DNA of 64,000 nucleotides, from NCBI RefSeq assembly GCF_000720135.1, contig NZ_JOIU01000008.1, positions 434,001 through 498,000 of the forward strand, written 5' to 3'. Positions 25,623 to 35,898 of this stretch are shown piece after piece (the first letter of the stretch is position 1; each line of letters opens with the position of its first letter). A program made the translations under genes and the position numbers. Below the pieces are notes generated by a model. It searched no databases and was not told the origin of the DNA. It saw only the letters and a program-made list of their open reading frames with translations. The stretch is from Streptomyces sp. NRRL S-1022. Lineage in GTDB: Bacteria; Actinomycetota; Actinomycetes; Streptomycetales; Streptomycetaceae.

Positions 25623-27029
25623 TCAGTGCCGTCCCGCCACCCGGTCGGCCGCCTTCGCCAGCCGCGAGGACCGCACGCCGGGCCGCAGACGTTCCCGCTG
25701 GTCGGCGGCCCGATAGGTGGCGTACATGCCCTGCACGCCCAGCCAGCGCAAAGGCTCCGGCTCCCACTTGCGGACCTTGTGGTTCACCCAGGGCAGGTCC
25801 GTCAGCTCCGTCCGGCCGCCCTGCCCGGAGTCCCGCTGCACCAGATCCCGCAGGGTCCGGGCGGCCAGATTGGCGGTCGCCACCCCGGAGCCGACGTAAC
25901 CGCCCGCCCAGCCGAGCCCCGTGGAACGGTCCAGCGTCACCGTGGCGCACCAGTCGCGCGGCACCCCGAGCACCCCCGACCAGGCATGCGCGATCCGCAC
26001 CCCGGCCAGCGACGGGAAGAAACGCGTCAGGATCTCCCGCAGGTCCTCCACGGTCGCCGCCTGCGTCCGGCCGTCGTTGTCGGTACGCGAACCGAAGCGG
26101 TACGGCACCCCCCGCCCGCCCAGCGCGATCCGGCCGTCCGCCGTGCGCTGCGCGTACATATAGGCGTGCGCCATGTCGCCGAGGGTCTCCCGACCCGCCC
26201 AGCCGATCGCCGCCCACTGCTCCCCGGTCAGCGGCTCGGTCGCGATCATCGAGGAGTTCATCGGCAGCCAGGTCCGCCGCTGCCCGCTGAGGGAGGCCGT
26301 GAAGCCCTCGGTGCAGCGCAGCACGTACGGCGCGCGGACCGTGCCGTAGGGGGTGACCGCGTGCTTGGGCCGGATCTCCGTCACCGGCGTCGACTCGTGG
26401 ATGGTCACGCCCAGCGCCTCCACGGCCGCCGCGAGCCCCTTCACCAGCTTCACCGGGTGCAGCCGGGCCCCGTGCGGGGTCCAGGCGGACCCGACCGCGT
26501 CCGCGATCCGGATCCGCTCGGCCGTCTCCCGGGCGCCGTACAGCTCCCGGTCCTTCTCGCCGTACGACAGCTCGTGCGCGTGGAACGCCTTCAGCCGGGC
26601 CAGCTGCGCCGGAGTCGTCGCCACCTCCAGCACCCCGCCCCGGTGCACGTCCGCGTCGATGCCCTCCGCCTCGGCGACCGCGACCACCTCGGCCACGGTG
26701 TCGTTCATCGCCCGCTGGAGCCGTACGGCGGCCTCGTGACCGTGCAGCTTCGCGTACCGGTCCCGGCCCGCGATCCCGTTGTACAGCCAGCCGCCGTTGC
26801 GCCCCGAGGCCCCGTACCCGCAGAACTTCTGCTCCAGCACGGTGATCCGCAGGAAAGGGGCGGCCTTCTTCAGGTAGTACGCCGTCCACAGGCCCGTGTA
26901 CCCGCCGCCCACGATCACGACGTCGGCGGACGCGTCCCCGGACAGCGGCTCCCGCACCGCCGGAAGACCGTCGTCCGCGTACCAGAAGGAGATGCCACCG
27001 TTCACGACACTGCTCACCGAGCTGCTCAT
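25623..27029 (-). CDS. FAD-dependent amine/glycine oxidase-type oxidoreductase
   Basis: A 468-residue DAO-fold flavoenzyme. The FAD-binding Rossmann motif is VVIVGGGYTGLWTAYYLKK near residue 38, with YGASGRNGGWLYNGIAG just after. The second FAD contact is GLGWAGGYVGSGVATANLAAR near the C-terminus. The closest characterised type is gamma-glutamylputrescine/glycine oxidase (PuuB-like). With the polyamine-type GNAT directly downstream, a role in amine catabolism is plausible but not shown. Soluble, cytosolic. Confidence 0.9.
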   Translation of the reverse strand: MSSSVSSVVNGGISFWYADDGLPAVREPLSGDASADVVIVGGGYTGLWTAYYLKKAAPFLRITVLEQKFCGYGASGRNGGWLYNGIAGRDRYAKLHGHEAAVRLQRAMNDTVAEVVAVAEAEGIDADVHRGGVLEVATTPAQLARLKAFHAHELSYGEKDRELYGARETAERIRIADAVGSAWTPHGARLHPVKLVKGLAAAVEALGVTIHESTPVTEIRPKHAVTPYGTVRAPYVLRCTEGFTASLSGQRRTWLPMNSSMIATEPLTGEQWAAIGWAGRETLGDMAHAYMYAQRTADGRIALGGRGVPYRFGSRTDNDGRTQAATVEDLREILTRFFPSLAGVRIAHAWSGVLGVPRDWCATVTLDRSTGLGWAGGYVGSGVATANLAARTLRDLVQRDSGQGGRTELTDLPWVNHKVRKWEPEPLRWLGVQGMYATYRAADQRERLRPGVRSSRLAKAADRVAGRH

Positions 27030-27039
27030 GGCCGGGACG

Positions 27040-27693
27040 TTAACCCCTGGGCCCGGCCAGTGTCTCCTTCGGATTCCATGCTTTTCCCCGGCCCCTGACC
27101 AGCGGATAGCAGGCGAGACCGATCAGCACCGCGACGGCGTGACCGACGTCCGTGAACGTCGGTCCGGCGCTCAGCGGCAGTCCGAACACGGCCAGCACCG
27201 CCGGCAGGTACCCGTACCGCCAGGGCGGCGCGATCCGGTAGGTGAGCACCGCGATCACGCCGGCCAGCGCGTAACTCACCCCGATGTCCAGGGTGTTCAC
27301 CGCCGAGTACGGGGCCACGCCCCGGCGGATCGCCTCCAGCAGCGCCCCCTCGCTGATCAGCGAGGCCAGCACGTGCGCCAGCGCGCACACCGCCAGCCAG
27401 CGGGCCGTCCCCAGCCAGCGTTCGGCCTGCGCGTGGAACACCGTGTACAGCAGCGCGTACGGCACCCAGTGCCCGCTCTCGATCCACATCGCGCTGGCCA
27501 CCAGCACCCGCACCGGATTGCGGGACAACTCGTGGATGTTCGTGGACCGCCGCTGCAGGAAGTGTTCCTCGAACCCCGGCGGCATGAGGTGCAGCGCGAC
27601 GGTCGTCACGAACAGGACCCCCAGCCACACGTACGCGCCGGGAGCACTGCGGACGTACGCCCACGCCCCGCTCGGGCCCCGGAAGATTCGCAT
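27040..27693 (-). CDS. Rhomboid-like integral membrane protein
   Basis: A 217-residue protein with about six hydrophobic helices. A cytosolic start (MRIFRGPSGAWAYVRSAPGAY) is followed by GVLFVTTVALHLM. The ESGHWVPYALLYTVFHAQAERWLG loop is typical of rhomboid-like proteins. The serine position reads GVSYAL rather than GxSG, and a histidine occurs in DVGHAVAVL, so protease activity is uncertain. An alternative start 15 codons upstream (27738) exists. The gene is downstream of tRNA-Thr on the same strand, separated by a terminator. Confidence 0.82.
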   Translation of the reverse strand: MRIFRGPSGAWAYVRSAPGAYVWLGVLFVTTVALHLMPPGFEEHFLQRRSTNIHELSRNPVRVLVASAMWIESGHWVPYALLYTVFHAQAERWLGTARWLAVCALAHVLASLISEGALLEAIRRGVAPYSAVNTLDIGVSYALAGVIAVLTYRIAPPWRYGYLPAVLAVFGLPLSAGPTFTDVGHAVAVLIGLACYPLVRGRGKAWNPKETLAGPRG

Positions 27694-27765
27694 GAGCCGA
27701 TTCACGCACGCCGGTGACGCCCGCCTGGTGATCGACATCCGGTGCGCCGACGAGGACGCAGGAAA

Positions 27766-27794
27766 GCCCAGGTGGGACGACGTCCCACCTGGGC
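27766..27794 (-). terminator. Hairpin terminator after tRNA-Thr
   Basis: A perfect 13-base inverted repeat with a 3-base loop (27766-27778 and 27782-27794), 6 bases past the tRNA 3' end. Confidence 0.85.
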
Positions 27795-27800
27795 CGCACG

Positions 27801-27874
27801 AGCCCCCTGTCGGATTCGAACCGACGACCTTCGCTTTACAAGAGCGGCGCTCTGACCAGCTGAGCTAAGGAGGC
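27801..27874 (-). tRNA. tRNA-Thr (anticodon TGT)
   Basis: The 74-base minus-strand sequence folds as a cloverleaf. The acceptor arms are GCCTCCT and AGGGGGC; the D-arm is GCTC ... GAGC; the anticodon loop CTTGTAA gives TGT for ACA codons; the T-arm is GTCGG-TTCGAAT-CCGAC. The outer pair of the anticodon stem (C-A) is mismatched. CCA is not encoded. Confidence 0.95.
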
Positions 27875-27957
27875 GTGCACCTGGGTGCCCGTGCAGTGTA
27901 CCCACGTCCGGGGGCCGTCCCGTCGAATATTTCCGCGAAGTTCACCGGGGTCGAAGT

Positions 27958-28022
27958 ACTGACAGAGTCAGTGAACGCCAGGTACCGTCCTGACCCAGTT
28001 CACCCCGGTGGACTACACCAAC
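27958..28022 (+). promoter_or_regulatory. msiK upstream control region with a dre-like site
   Basis: GGTGGACTACACCAAC (28007-28022) shares 10 of the 12 central bases with the DasR core TGGTCTAGACCA and lies 58 bases before the msiK ATG. Further upstream is a small hairpin, ACTGAC-AGA-GTCAGT (27958-27972). MsiK energises chitobiose uptake, which makes DasR control plausible, but the site is degenerate. Confidence 0.45.
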
Positions 28023-28080
28023 CACCTTCCTACAACGGATCGTCCGGCACGTTCCTGCCGGTAGAAGGGGGCCCATCACC

Positions 28081-29217
<1,137 letters not shown>

Positions 29218-29233
29218 CCCGCCCACGGCACCC

Positions 29234-29270
29234 GGAAGGGCCCCGCGCGCTCGGCGTGCGGGGCCCTTCC
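29234..29270 (+). terminator. msiK terminator
   Basis: A perfect 13-base inverted repeat (29234-29246 and 29258-29270) 17 bases after the msiK stop. Confidence 0.85.
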
Positions 29271-29420
29271 CGTGGGCCCCGCCGGCCGGCGCCGGCACCC
29301 CGCACAACGATCACTCCGGGCGGCGGACGTCAACCCATTACCCACAAAGCGGCGCGTTCTCATCCCCCATAAGAGTGACTGAATGTCTTCGCGTCATTAC
29401 CGGGCGCTACCCTCACACGC

Positions 29421-29882
29421 GTGAAGCACTCCACCACCCCTCAGACGCGAAGCGGCCACCGGGGCGGCCCTGCCCGCCGGATCGGCCGCACTCTCGCCCT
29501 CGTCCTGCCCGTCGTCCTGGTGCTCTCCGGGACCCTCGCGGTCACCCGGGTCAACTGGACGGGGAGCCCCTCCAGCTCGGTGCTGGCCGCCTCCGACATC
29601 TCGGCGGCGGAGATCTCCGCCAAGAAGGTCACCCGCGCCCCGCAGGACGTGCTCCGCGACCAGCTGATGACCGAGCTGCAGAACAAGAACCCGGGGGTGG
29701 TCCTGACCCATCTCCAGCAGGCCGTCAACGGCCGCCCGTCGCTGGCCCGGCACTGCTCGTCCATCGCCCGCGCGCTCGGCGAGGCCGCGGTGCGCATCTA
29801 CGGCGCCTCGCGCGCCCAGTCGTACGCCCGCCCGGTGTGCGACACGGCCTTCGCCTCCGGCGTCCTGGCCGCGCACAGCTGA
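29421..29882 (+). CDS. Hypothetical membrane-anchored/secreted protein
   Basis: A 153-residue protein with a basic N-terminus, one hydrophobic helix (TLALVLPVVLVLSGTLAVT, about 24-42) and a roughly 110-residue extracellular helical part. That part includes LRDQLMTELQNKNPGVVLTH and two cysteines (HCSS, PVCD), which could pair outside. The start is GTG. I do not recognise the family. It precedes the nucleotidyltransferase by 83 bases. Confidence 0.75.
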   Translation: MKHSTTPQTRSGHRGGPARRIGRTLALVLPVVLVLSGTLAVTRVNWTGSPSSSVLAASDISAAEISAKKVTRAPQDVLRDQLMTELQNKNPGVVLTHLQQAVNGRPSLARHCSSIARALGEAAVRIYGASRAQSYARPVCDTAFASGVLAAHS

Positions 29883-29965
29883 GTCCCGGTGGGAACTCGG
29901 TAAGGCCGCGCGAGGAGGGCCTTGCCGTCTCCGCACGGCCGAGGGGCGCCACGTACAGTGCGGTC

Positions 29966-30697
29966 ATGACCCATCCGAACGCCGCGTCGCGCCCCACTCA
30001 AGCCGTGGTCCTGGCCGGTGGCCAGGGCTCACGGCTGCGTCCGTACACCGACGACCGGCCCAAGCCGATGGTCGAGATCCCCGGCACGGGAACTCCGATC
30101 ATCGGCCACCAGCTCACCTGGCTCGCCGAGGAGGGCGTGACGGACGTGGTGGTCTCCTGCGGCCACCTCGCCGACGTCCTGCAGAAGTGGCTGGACTCGG
30201 CCGACCTGCCCGTCTCCGTCACCACCGTCGTGGAGAGCGAGCCCCTGGGCCGCGGAGGCGGTCTGCGGTACGCCGCGGCACGTCTGCCGCACCCCGACCG
30301 GCCCTGGTACGCCACCAACGGGGACATCTGGACGCGGTTCTCGCTGCGGGACATGGCCGACTTCCACACCGAGCGGGACGCCGTGGCCACGCTGGCGCTG
30401 GCCCGGCCGCGCATCCCGTGGGGCGCCGTGAAGACCGACGGGTTCGGGCACATCACCGACTTCATCGAGGCGCCGCCGTCGACGTTCGAGATCAATGCCG
30501 GTGTGTACGTGTTCTCGCCGGAGTTCGCCTCCCTGCTGCCCGAGCGGGGGGATCACGAGCGGACCACGTTCCCCCGGCTGGCCCGGGAGAAGAAACTGGC
30601 CGGCTTCCCGATTCCGCAGGGCGCTTATTGGCGGGCCATCGACACGGCGAAGGACCTGACGGAGGCGGCCAAGGAATTGGCGGGCCTGGCGCGTTAG
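29966..30697 (+). CDS. Sugar nucleotidyltransferase (NTP_transferase family)
   Basis: A 243-residue Rossmann-type nucleotidyltransferase of the GlmU/RfbA/ManC group. The nucleotide loop is AVVLAGGQGSRLRPYTDDRP, the lysine site KPMVEIPG, and YATNGDIWTRF carries the metal-binding Asp. It has only the catalytic domain, with no left-handed helix, like small mannose-1-phosphate guanylyl- or glucose-1-phosphate uridylyl-transferases (HddC type). It ends at a strong terminator. The sugar is unknown. Confidence 0.88.
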   Translation: MTHPNAASRPTQAVVLAGGQGSRLRPYTDDRPKPMVEIPGTGTPIIGHQLTWLAEEGVTDVVVSCGHLADVLQKWLDSADLPVSVTTVVESEPLGRGGGLRYAAARLPHPDRPWYATNGDIWTRFSLRDMADFHTERDAVATLALARPRIPWGAVKTDGFGHITDFIEAPPSTFEINAGVYVFSPEFASLLPERGDHERTTFPRLAREKKLAGFPIPQGAYWRAIDTAKDLTEAAKELAGLAR

Positions 30698-30735
30698 CTC
30701 CCGCCTGGGGCTTTCGGCCGGCAGCCCCGCGCAAA

Positions 30736-30795
30736 GGGAAACGCCCGTAGGGAAAGCACGCAGGAAAGCACGCAGGGAAACGCGCGCAGGGAAAA
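30736..30795. repeat. Short degenerate direct repeats (GGGAAA-N-GC)
   Basis: Five spaced copies of a 12-16-base unit around GGGAAAGCACGCA run between the nucleotidyltransferase stop and its terminator. The run is purine-rich on the plus strand. Confidence 0.5.
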
Positions 30796-30825
30796 GGGCC
30801 CCGTACCTTTCTCGGTACGGGGCCC
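30796..30825. terminator. Bidirectional hairpin terminator
   Basis: A perfect 12-base inverted repeat (30796-30807 and 30814-30825) between two convergent genes. Confidence 0.85.
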
Positions 30826-30852
30826 GCTGCCGTTGTCGTGCCGGTGGGCGCG

Positions 30853-32511
30853 TCAGCCCAGCAGACCGCCCACCAGGCCGGGCTGGCCGGTGGCCGTGCT
30901 GCCGCCGCCGGAGGTGGACGTGCCGCCGCCGGTGGCCGAGCCGCCGGTGCTGCCGCCGCCGGTGGTCGTCGGGCCGGCCGTCGTGCTCGGGGCGCCGCCG
31001 CCCGTCGGGGCGGTGCGGCGGGGCGGGACCTGGCCCGTGGTGCCCTGCGTCCGGGTGGGGGCCGTGGGGGTGGTGCCCGTGGCGCTGCGGCCCGCGCCCG
31101 GAGTCGTCGCCGCCCCGGAGGGGCTCGCGCCGGCCGTGGCGCCGTCCGTCGGGGAGGTGGAGGCCGCCGGGTTCTTCTTGTGCCGTTCGCCGGGCTCCTG
31201 CGGGAGCGGGGAGCCGGGGAGGTGGTTGCGGGGCGCCTCGCCGGGACCGGGGACGACCACGCGGCTGGAGTCGCGGACCGCGCCGCCCAGCAGGGAGCCG
31301 ATCAGCAGGGTCAGGCCGATCGTGACGGCCGTGATCAGCGCCCCGCGGCGCAGGACGAAGCGGCGCAGCTCCCAGATGTCGGCGCGGGGGCCGAGCCGGC
31401 GCCAGGCGCTGCCCGCGAGGCGGCCGTCCACGGAGTAGACGGGGGCACCGGCGATGACCAGCGGGGACCAGGCGGCGAGGTAGATGATGTCCGGGGCGTC
31501 GTAGGCCGGGACGGTCTTCCAGCTGACGGTGACGATCAGCGCGGCGGAGAGCAGGGCGCCGACGACCGCGGTGACGCGCTGCCAGCAGCCCAGGATCGTC
31601 AGGACGCCGACGACGACCTGGAGGAAGGCGATGACCAGGCCGGAGCCGACCGGGTGGTGCAGGGCGAACTGGCGCAGCGGCTCGGCCACGTCCCAGGGGT
31701 GCAGGGTGTTGAGCCACTTGACCATGGAGCCGCGCTTGCCGCCGTCGAAGTAGACGGGGTCGCACAGCTTGCCCATGCCGGCGTAGATGGAGATGAAGCC
31801 GAGGAAGATGCGCAGCGGGAGGATGACGACGCCGAGGTTGAGGCGGCGGCCGGGGTAGTAGGCGTGCCGGGCCGGGTCGTCGCCCTGGCGCCGGGTGATG
31901 CGCGGGCCGTCGGGGCCGGGGCCGGCCGGTTCGGCGTAGCTGTCGTACGGCTCGTGACCGGCGTAGGGCTCGTCGTCGTAGGCGCCGGTGACCGTGCGCA
32001 TGTGGGGCAGGAGGCGGGTGCCGTCGGCGTCCGGGGCGGTGCGCTGATGGCCGACGACGGGGGTCTCGACGGTCTGGTCGAGCGCGTCGTAGGTGTCGGC
32101 GTAGCCGGTCTGGACCCGCGGGATGACCTGGGTGGCGCCGGCCACGGACTCGTCGGCGTGGCGGACGCTGCTGCCCCGCACGGCCTGGAGGAGCCGGTGG
32201 GCGCCGGTGTCGTCGGGGGCGGACTTGCCGCTCCACACGACGGGGCGGCGGCGGCCGGTGGCGCCGGGCCGGCCCGCCGTGCCCACGACGGGCATCCGGG
32301 CGGCGTCCTGGCCGGCGTTCAGGTGCCGTGCGATCCGCGGGGATTGGGTGCGCCTGGCCGCCGCGCCCAGCTGAACGCGGAAGCTGGCGTGATTGACGAT
32401 GACCTGCGCCGGATCGCTCGGCACCTTCACCATGCTCAGCGCGGGAGCGTCGTCGAATCCCGACGAGCGGTCCCCCGTGGGTGTGCGGGGTGTTCTGGTG
32501 TCCACACTCAT
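30853..32511 (-). CDS. DoxX-family membrane protein with long disordered ends
   Basis: A 552-residue protein. A polar N-terminal cytoplasmic region of about 225 residues is followed by four to five membrane helices (VVILPLRIFLGFISIYAGMG, GLVIAFLQVVVGVLTILGCW, VVGALLSAALIVTVSW, ALITAVTIGLTLLIGSLLGG). A low-complexity Thr/Gly/Ser/Pro tail of about 130 residues is predicted outside. The helical core with LCDPVYFDGG matches DoxX/TQO small-subunit proteins, linked to thiol or quinone redox stress, although this tail is unusual. Monocistronic. Confidence 0.82.
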   Translation of the reverse strand: MSVDTRTPRTPTGDRSSGFDDAPALSMVKVPSDPAQVIVNHASFRVQLGAAARRTQSPRIARHLNAGQDAARMPVVGTAGRPGATGRRRPVVWSGKSAPDDTGAHRLLQAVRGSSVRHADESVAGATQVIPRVQTGYADTYDALDQTVETPVVGHQRTAPDADGTRLLPHMRTVTGAYDDEPYAGHEPYDSYAEPAGPGPDGPRITRRQGDDPARHAYYPGRRLNLGVVILPLRIFLGFISIYAGMGKLCDPVYFDGGKRGSMVKWLNTLHPWDVAEPLRQFALHHPVGSGLVIAFLQVVVGVLTILGCWQRVTAVVGALLSAALIVTVSWKTVPAYDAPDIIYLAAWSPLVIAGAPVYSVDGRLAGSAWRRLGPRADIWELRRFVLRRGALITAVTIGLTLLIGSLLGGAVRDSSRVVVPGPGEAPRNHLPGSPLPQEPGERHKKNPAASTSPTDGATAGASPSGAATTPGAGRSATGTTPTAPTRTQGTTGQVPPRRTAPTGGGAPSTTAGPTTTGGGSTGGSATGGGTSTSGGGSTATGQPGLVGGLLG

Positions 32512-32660
32512 CTAACCGAGTGACGTGGCGTTAGGACACTGCTTTGACGGGGCGGATGTGTCCGGACCCCGTCAAAGCGGCCTCGAACGCCACATGGACG
32601 CACGAATTCCCCCGCAAGGGTGGAGTTCCGGACGGGTGTTCGGCCCGTCCGGACCCTCGG

Positions 32661-33602
32661 TCAGCTGCGCCGGCGCGCGGCCTCGTACAGCACGATGCCC
32701 GCGGCCACACCGGCGTTCAGGGACTCCGCACCGCCCGGCATCGGGATGCGCACGCGGTGGTCGCAGGTCTCGCCGACCAGGCGGGACAGGCCCTTGCCCT
32801 CGCTGCCGACGACGATGACGACCGGACCCTGCAGGGCCTCCAGGTCACCCAGCTCGGCCTCGCCGTCCGCCGCCAGACCGACCACGGTGAGGCCGGCCTT
32901 CTTGTAGGCCTCCAGGGCACGGGTGAGGTTGGTGGCACGGGCGACCGGCGTACGGGCGGCCGTACCGGCGGAGGTCTTCCAGGCGCCGGCGGTCATGCCG
33001 GCCGAGCGGCGCTCGGGTACGACCACGCCGTGGCCGCCGAACGCGGAGACCGAGCGGACGACGGCGCCGAGGTTGCGCGGGTCGGTGACCCCGTCCAGGG
33101 CGACGACCAGCGGGTCCTCGCCCTCGTCGGCGGCGGCGTCGAGCAGGTCCTCCGGGTGCGCGTACTCGTACGGCGGGACCTGGAGGACCAGGCCCTGGTG
33201 GTTCAGGCCGTTGGTCATGCGGTCCAGCTCGGGGCGCGGGGCCTCCATGAGGTTGATCCCGCCGCGCTCGGCGGCGAGCTGGAGGGCCTCGCGGACGCGC
33301 TCGTCGTTGTCGATGAACTGCTGGACGTAGAGCGTCGAGGCGGGCACGCCCTCGCGCAGCGCCTCCACGACCGGGTTGCGGCCGACGACCAGCTCGGAGG
33401 CGGACTTGCCGCCGCGGCCCCGGGCCACGGGGCGGCGCACGGTCTGCTTCGCCTTGGCGTTGGCGATGCGGTTCTTCTTGTGGCCCTTGCGCATCTCGGC
33501 CGGCGGGGTCGGCCCGCGGCCCTCCAGTCCCTTGCGCCGCTGGCCGCCACTGCCGACCTGCGCGCCCTTCTTGCCGGACATGCGACGGTTGTTCGCGGCC
33601 AT
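32661..33602 (-). CDS. rlmB: 23S rRNA (guanosine-2'-O-)-methyltransferase RlmB
   Basis: A 313-residue SPOUT methyltransferase modifying 23S rRNA. A basic, Lys-rich N-terminal extension ([17 protein letters not shown]) precedes the substrate-binding domain ([18 protein letters not shown]). The trefoil-knot domain shows [34 protein letters not shown] and [22 protein letters not shown]. It lies 98 bases after cysS on the same strand, the usual cysS-rlmB order in actinobacteria, and both probably form one unit. Confidence 0.95.
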   Translation of the reverse strand: MAANNRRMSGKKGAQVGSGGQRRKGLEGRGPTPPAEMRKGHKKNRIANAKAKQTVRRPVARGRGGKSASELVVGRNPVVEALREGVPASTLYVQQFIDNDERVREALQLAAERGGINLMEAPRPELDRMTNGLNHQGLVLQVPPYEYAHPEDLLDAAADEGEDPLVVALDGVTDPRNLGAVVRSVSAFGGHGVVVPERRSAGMTAGAWKTSAGTAARTPVARATNLTRALEAYKKAGLTVVGLAADGEAELGDLEALQGPVVIVVGSEGKGLSRLVGETCDHRVRIPMPGGAESLNAGVAAGIVLYEAARRRS

Positions 33603-33700
33603 GACCTACCTGTCTTCGTGATGCGTGCGGATACGTACGTCTATGCAGTGTGCCGCCCGGGGGGCCGGGCGGCACAATCGATCAACGGATCGAAACGGGA

Positions 33701-35104
33701 TCAGCGCTGGCCCAGGCTCCAGCGCGGGCCCTGCGGGCCGTCCTCGACGGCCAGCCCGGACTGCTTGAGCTGGTCGCGGATGGCGTCGGCGGTGGCCCAG
33801 TCCTTGCGGGCCCGGGCGGACTCGCGCTGGTCGAGGACGAGGCGTACGAGGCTGTCGACCACGCCGTTCAGGTCCTCGCTGCGGTCGCCGGACTCGCCGG
33901 CCCAGTGCGGGTCGAGCGGGTCGAGACCGAGGACGCCGAGCATGGCCCGCACCTCGGCGAGCCGGGCCACGGCGGCTTCCTTGTCGTCGGCGGCCAGCGC
34001 GCTGTTGCCCTGCCGGACGGTGGTGTGCACGACGGCGAGGGCCTGCGGGACGCCCAGGTCGTCGTCCATCGCCTCGGCGAAGGCCGGCGGGACCTCGGCA
34101 GCCGGCTCGACGGTCTTGCCGACCAGCTCGGTGACCCGCTGGACGAAGCCCTCGATCCGCGCGAAGGCGGACTCGGCCTCGCGCAGGGACTCCTTGCTGT
34201 ACTCGATCATCGAGCGATAGTGCGGGGTGCCCAGGTAGTAGCGCAGCACGACCGGGCGCCACTGCTTGACCATCTCGCTGACCAGCACACTGTTGCCGAG
34301 CGACTTGGACATCTTGTCGCCGGCCATGGTGACCCACGCGTTGTGCACCCAGTACTGGGCGAAGTCGTCGCCGTAGGCCTTGGCCTGGGCGATCTCGTTC
34401 TCGTGGTGCGGGAAGATCAGGTCGAGTCCGCCGCCGTGGATGTCGAAGGCGGTGCCCAGGTACTTGTGCGCCATGGCGGAGCACTCCAGGTGCCAGCCGG
34501 GGCGCCCCGGCCCCCAGGGGGTCGGCCAGGTCGGCTCGCCGGGCTTGGCGGCCTTCCACAGGGCGAAGTCCCGCGGGTCCCGCTTGCCGGTCTCGCCCTC
34601 GCCGGACGGCTGGAGCAGGTTGTCCAGCTCCTGCCGGGACAGTTCGAGGTAGCGCGGGAAGGACCGTACGTCGAAGTAGACGTTGCCGTCGGCCGCGTAG
34701 GCGTGCCCGCGCTCGATGAGGCCCTGCATCATCTCGACCATCTCGGTGATGTGGCCGGTGGCGCGGGGCTCGTAGGTCGGCGGGAGGCAGCCGAGGGCGG
34801 CGTAGCCCTCGTTGAAGGCACGCTCGTTGTCGTACCCGATCGACCACCACGGGCGGTTCTGCTCGCGGCTCTTGGCGATGATCTTGTCGTCGATGTCGGT
34901 GACGTTGCGGATGAACGTCACCTGGTAGCCGCGGTACTCGAACCAGCGGCGCATGATGTCGAAGTTCAGGCCCGACCGGATGTGCCCGATATGGGGGGCG
35001 GCCTGCACGGTCGCGCCACACAGGTAGATCGAGACACAGCCCGGCTTGAGCGGGGTGAAGTCACGGATCTGCCGGGCGCTGGTGTCGTACAGGCGAATCG
35101 TCAC
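33701..35104 (-). CDS. cysS: Cysteinyl-tRNA synthetase
   Basis: A 467-residue class-I synthetase charging tRNA-Cys. The HIGH motif is in [18 protein letters not shown] in [12 protein letters not shown], and the zinc ligands in LCGATVQ and GWHLECSAM. The start is placed at VTIRLYD, where homologues begin; the GGAG lies too close for a normal Shine-Dalgarno, so a leaderless or alternative GTG start (35107, 35137) is possible. It is followed by rlmB. Upstream is an unusual block of repeated sequence copied from the next gene's 3' end. Confidence 0.95.
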   Translation of the reverse strand: MTIRLYDTSARQIRDFTPLKPGCVSIYLCGATVQAAPHIGHIRSGLNFDIMRRWFEYRGYQVTFIRNVTDIDDKIIAKSREQNRPWWSIGYDNERAFNEGYAALGCLPPTYEPRATGHITEMVEMMQGLIERGHAYAADGNVYFDVRSFPRYLELSRQELDNLLQPSGEGETGKRDPRDFALWKAAKPGEPTWPTPWGPGRPGWHLECSAMAHKYLGTAFDIHGGGLDLIFPHHENEIAQAKAYGDDFAQYWVHNAWVTMAGDKMSKSLGNSVLVSEMVKQWRPVVLRYYLGTPHYRSMIEYSKESLREAESAFARIEGFVQRVTELVGKTVEPAAEVPPAFAEAMDDDLGVPQALAVVHTTVRQGNSALAADDKEAAVARLAEVRAMLGVLGLDPLDPHWAGESGDRSEDLNGVVDSLVRLVLDQRESARARKDWATADAIRDQLKQSGLAVEDGPQGPRWSLGQR

Positions 35105-35162
35105 CACTCCAGAGTAGTGGGCCCCGGGCAGTGCCACGCCCCTTACCGCCGCGAACCCGCGT

Positions 35163-35511
35163 CCTCACCGCCGACGGCCCCGCCTCACAGCCTCCCGACG
35201 ACCTTCCGCGGCCGGCGCAGTCCCCACCGGCACGGCCCGCCCGACGACCCGCACCACCGACGGCCCCCGCCTCACAACCTCCCGACGACCTTCCGCGGCC
35301 GGATCCGGACCACCACCCGCTGGGCATCCTGGGCCGACGCCGGGTTACCGCACCCGACAGCGGGCGCCGCCCGCGGGCGGCGCAGTCCCGGCCGACACGG
35401 CCCGCCCGACGACCCGCACCCCCGACGGCCCCCGCCTCACAACCTCCCGACGACCTTCCGCGGCCGGATCCGGACCACAACCCGCTGGGCGTCCTGGGCC
35501 GACGCCGGGTT
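35163..35511. repeat. Three-copy direct repeat built from the 3' end of the PPOX gene
   Basis: A 132-base block (35380-35511), spanning the last 75 coding bases of the PPOX gene and 57 bases beyond, recurs nearly unchanged at 35215-35346 (period 165). A third, partial copy lies at 35169-35214. The third spacing is 78 bases short, so that copy has a deletion. Each copy retains the sequence for the last codons RPRKVVGRL and a stop, outside any gene for the two outer copies. Confidence 0.9.
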
Positions 35512-35841
35512 GAAGTCGGCGTAGTCCTTGCCGGTGTACTTGCGGCTGAGGCGGTCGATGAGTTCCGGGCCGCCGTCCGTCGTCACCTCGGCGGTGCCGC
35601 GGATCTCGGCGTACTCGTACGGCTCGTCGGGGTTGAGGACGGCGACGGCCACCCGGGGGTCGCGGTCCAGGTTGAGGTACTTGCGGCGGTCGACCGTGGT
35701 GGAGAAGAGGATGTCGTCGCCGTCGCGCATCACCCAGACCGGGGACAGCTGCGGGCTGCCGTCGGGCTGGACGGTGCCGACGACGATGAACACCTTGCCG
35801 TCGAGCACGGACTTCAGGCGGTCGGACAGTACGGCGGACAT
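35437..35841 (-). CDS. PPOX-class F420-dependent oxidoreductase-like protein
   Basis: A 134-residue split-barrel flavin/F420-binding protein. It has KVFIVVGTVQPDGSPQLSPV, VWVMRDGDDILFSTT, RRKYLNLDRDPRVAVAVLNP and the C-terminal KYTGKDYADFNPASAQD. These match the pyridoxamine-5'-phosphate-oxidase-like F420 family of actinobacteria. GGAGGG sits 5 bases before the ATG. The last 25 codons lie within a block duplicated twice downstream, so this gene end was the source of a tandem duplication. Substrate unknown. Confidence 0.88.
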   Translation of the reverse strand: MSAVLSDRLKSVLDGKVFIVVGTVQPDGSPQLSPVWVMRDGDDILFSTTVDRRKYLNLDRDPRVAVAVLNPDEPYEYAEIRGTAEVTTDGGPELIDRLSRKYTGKDYADFNPASAQDAQRVVVRIRPRKVVGRL

Positions 35842-35898
35842 GGGTACCCTCCGGAGTCCAGGGATCACTGGTGGTCGTGTGGGTACCCTCGCACGCCG

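Noticed and set aside
25591..26889. N-terminal extension of the GNAT gene
   Set aside because: The frame continues upstream but only as an out-of-frame shadow of the FAD oxidoreductase; the family start is the ATG at 25590.
35163..35511. Possible CRISPR array
   Set aside because: The repeats are long (132 bases), only three, include coding sequence of the adjacent gene, and the spacers are not unique short segments.
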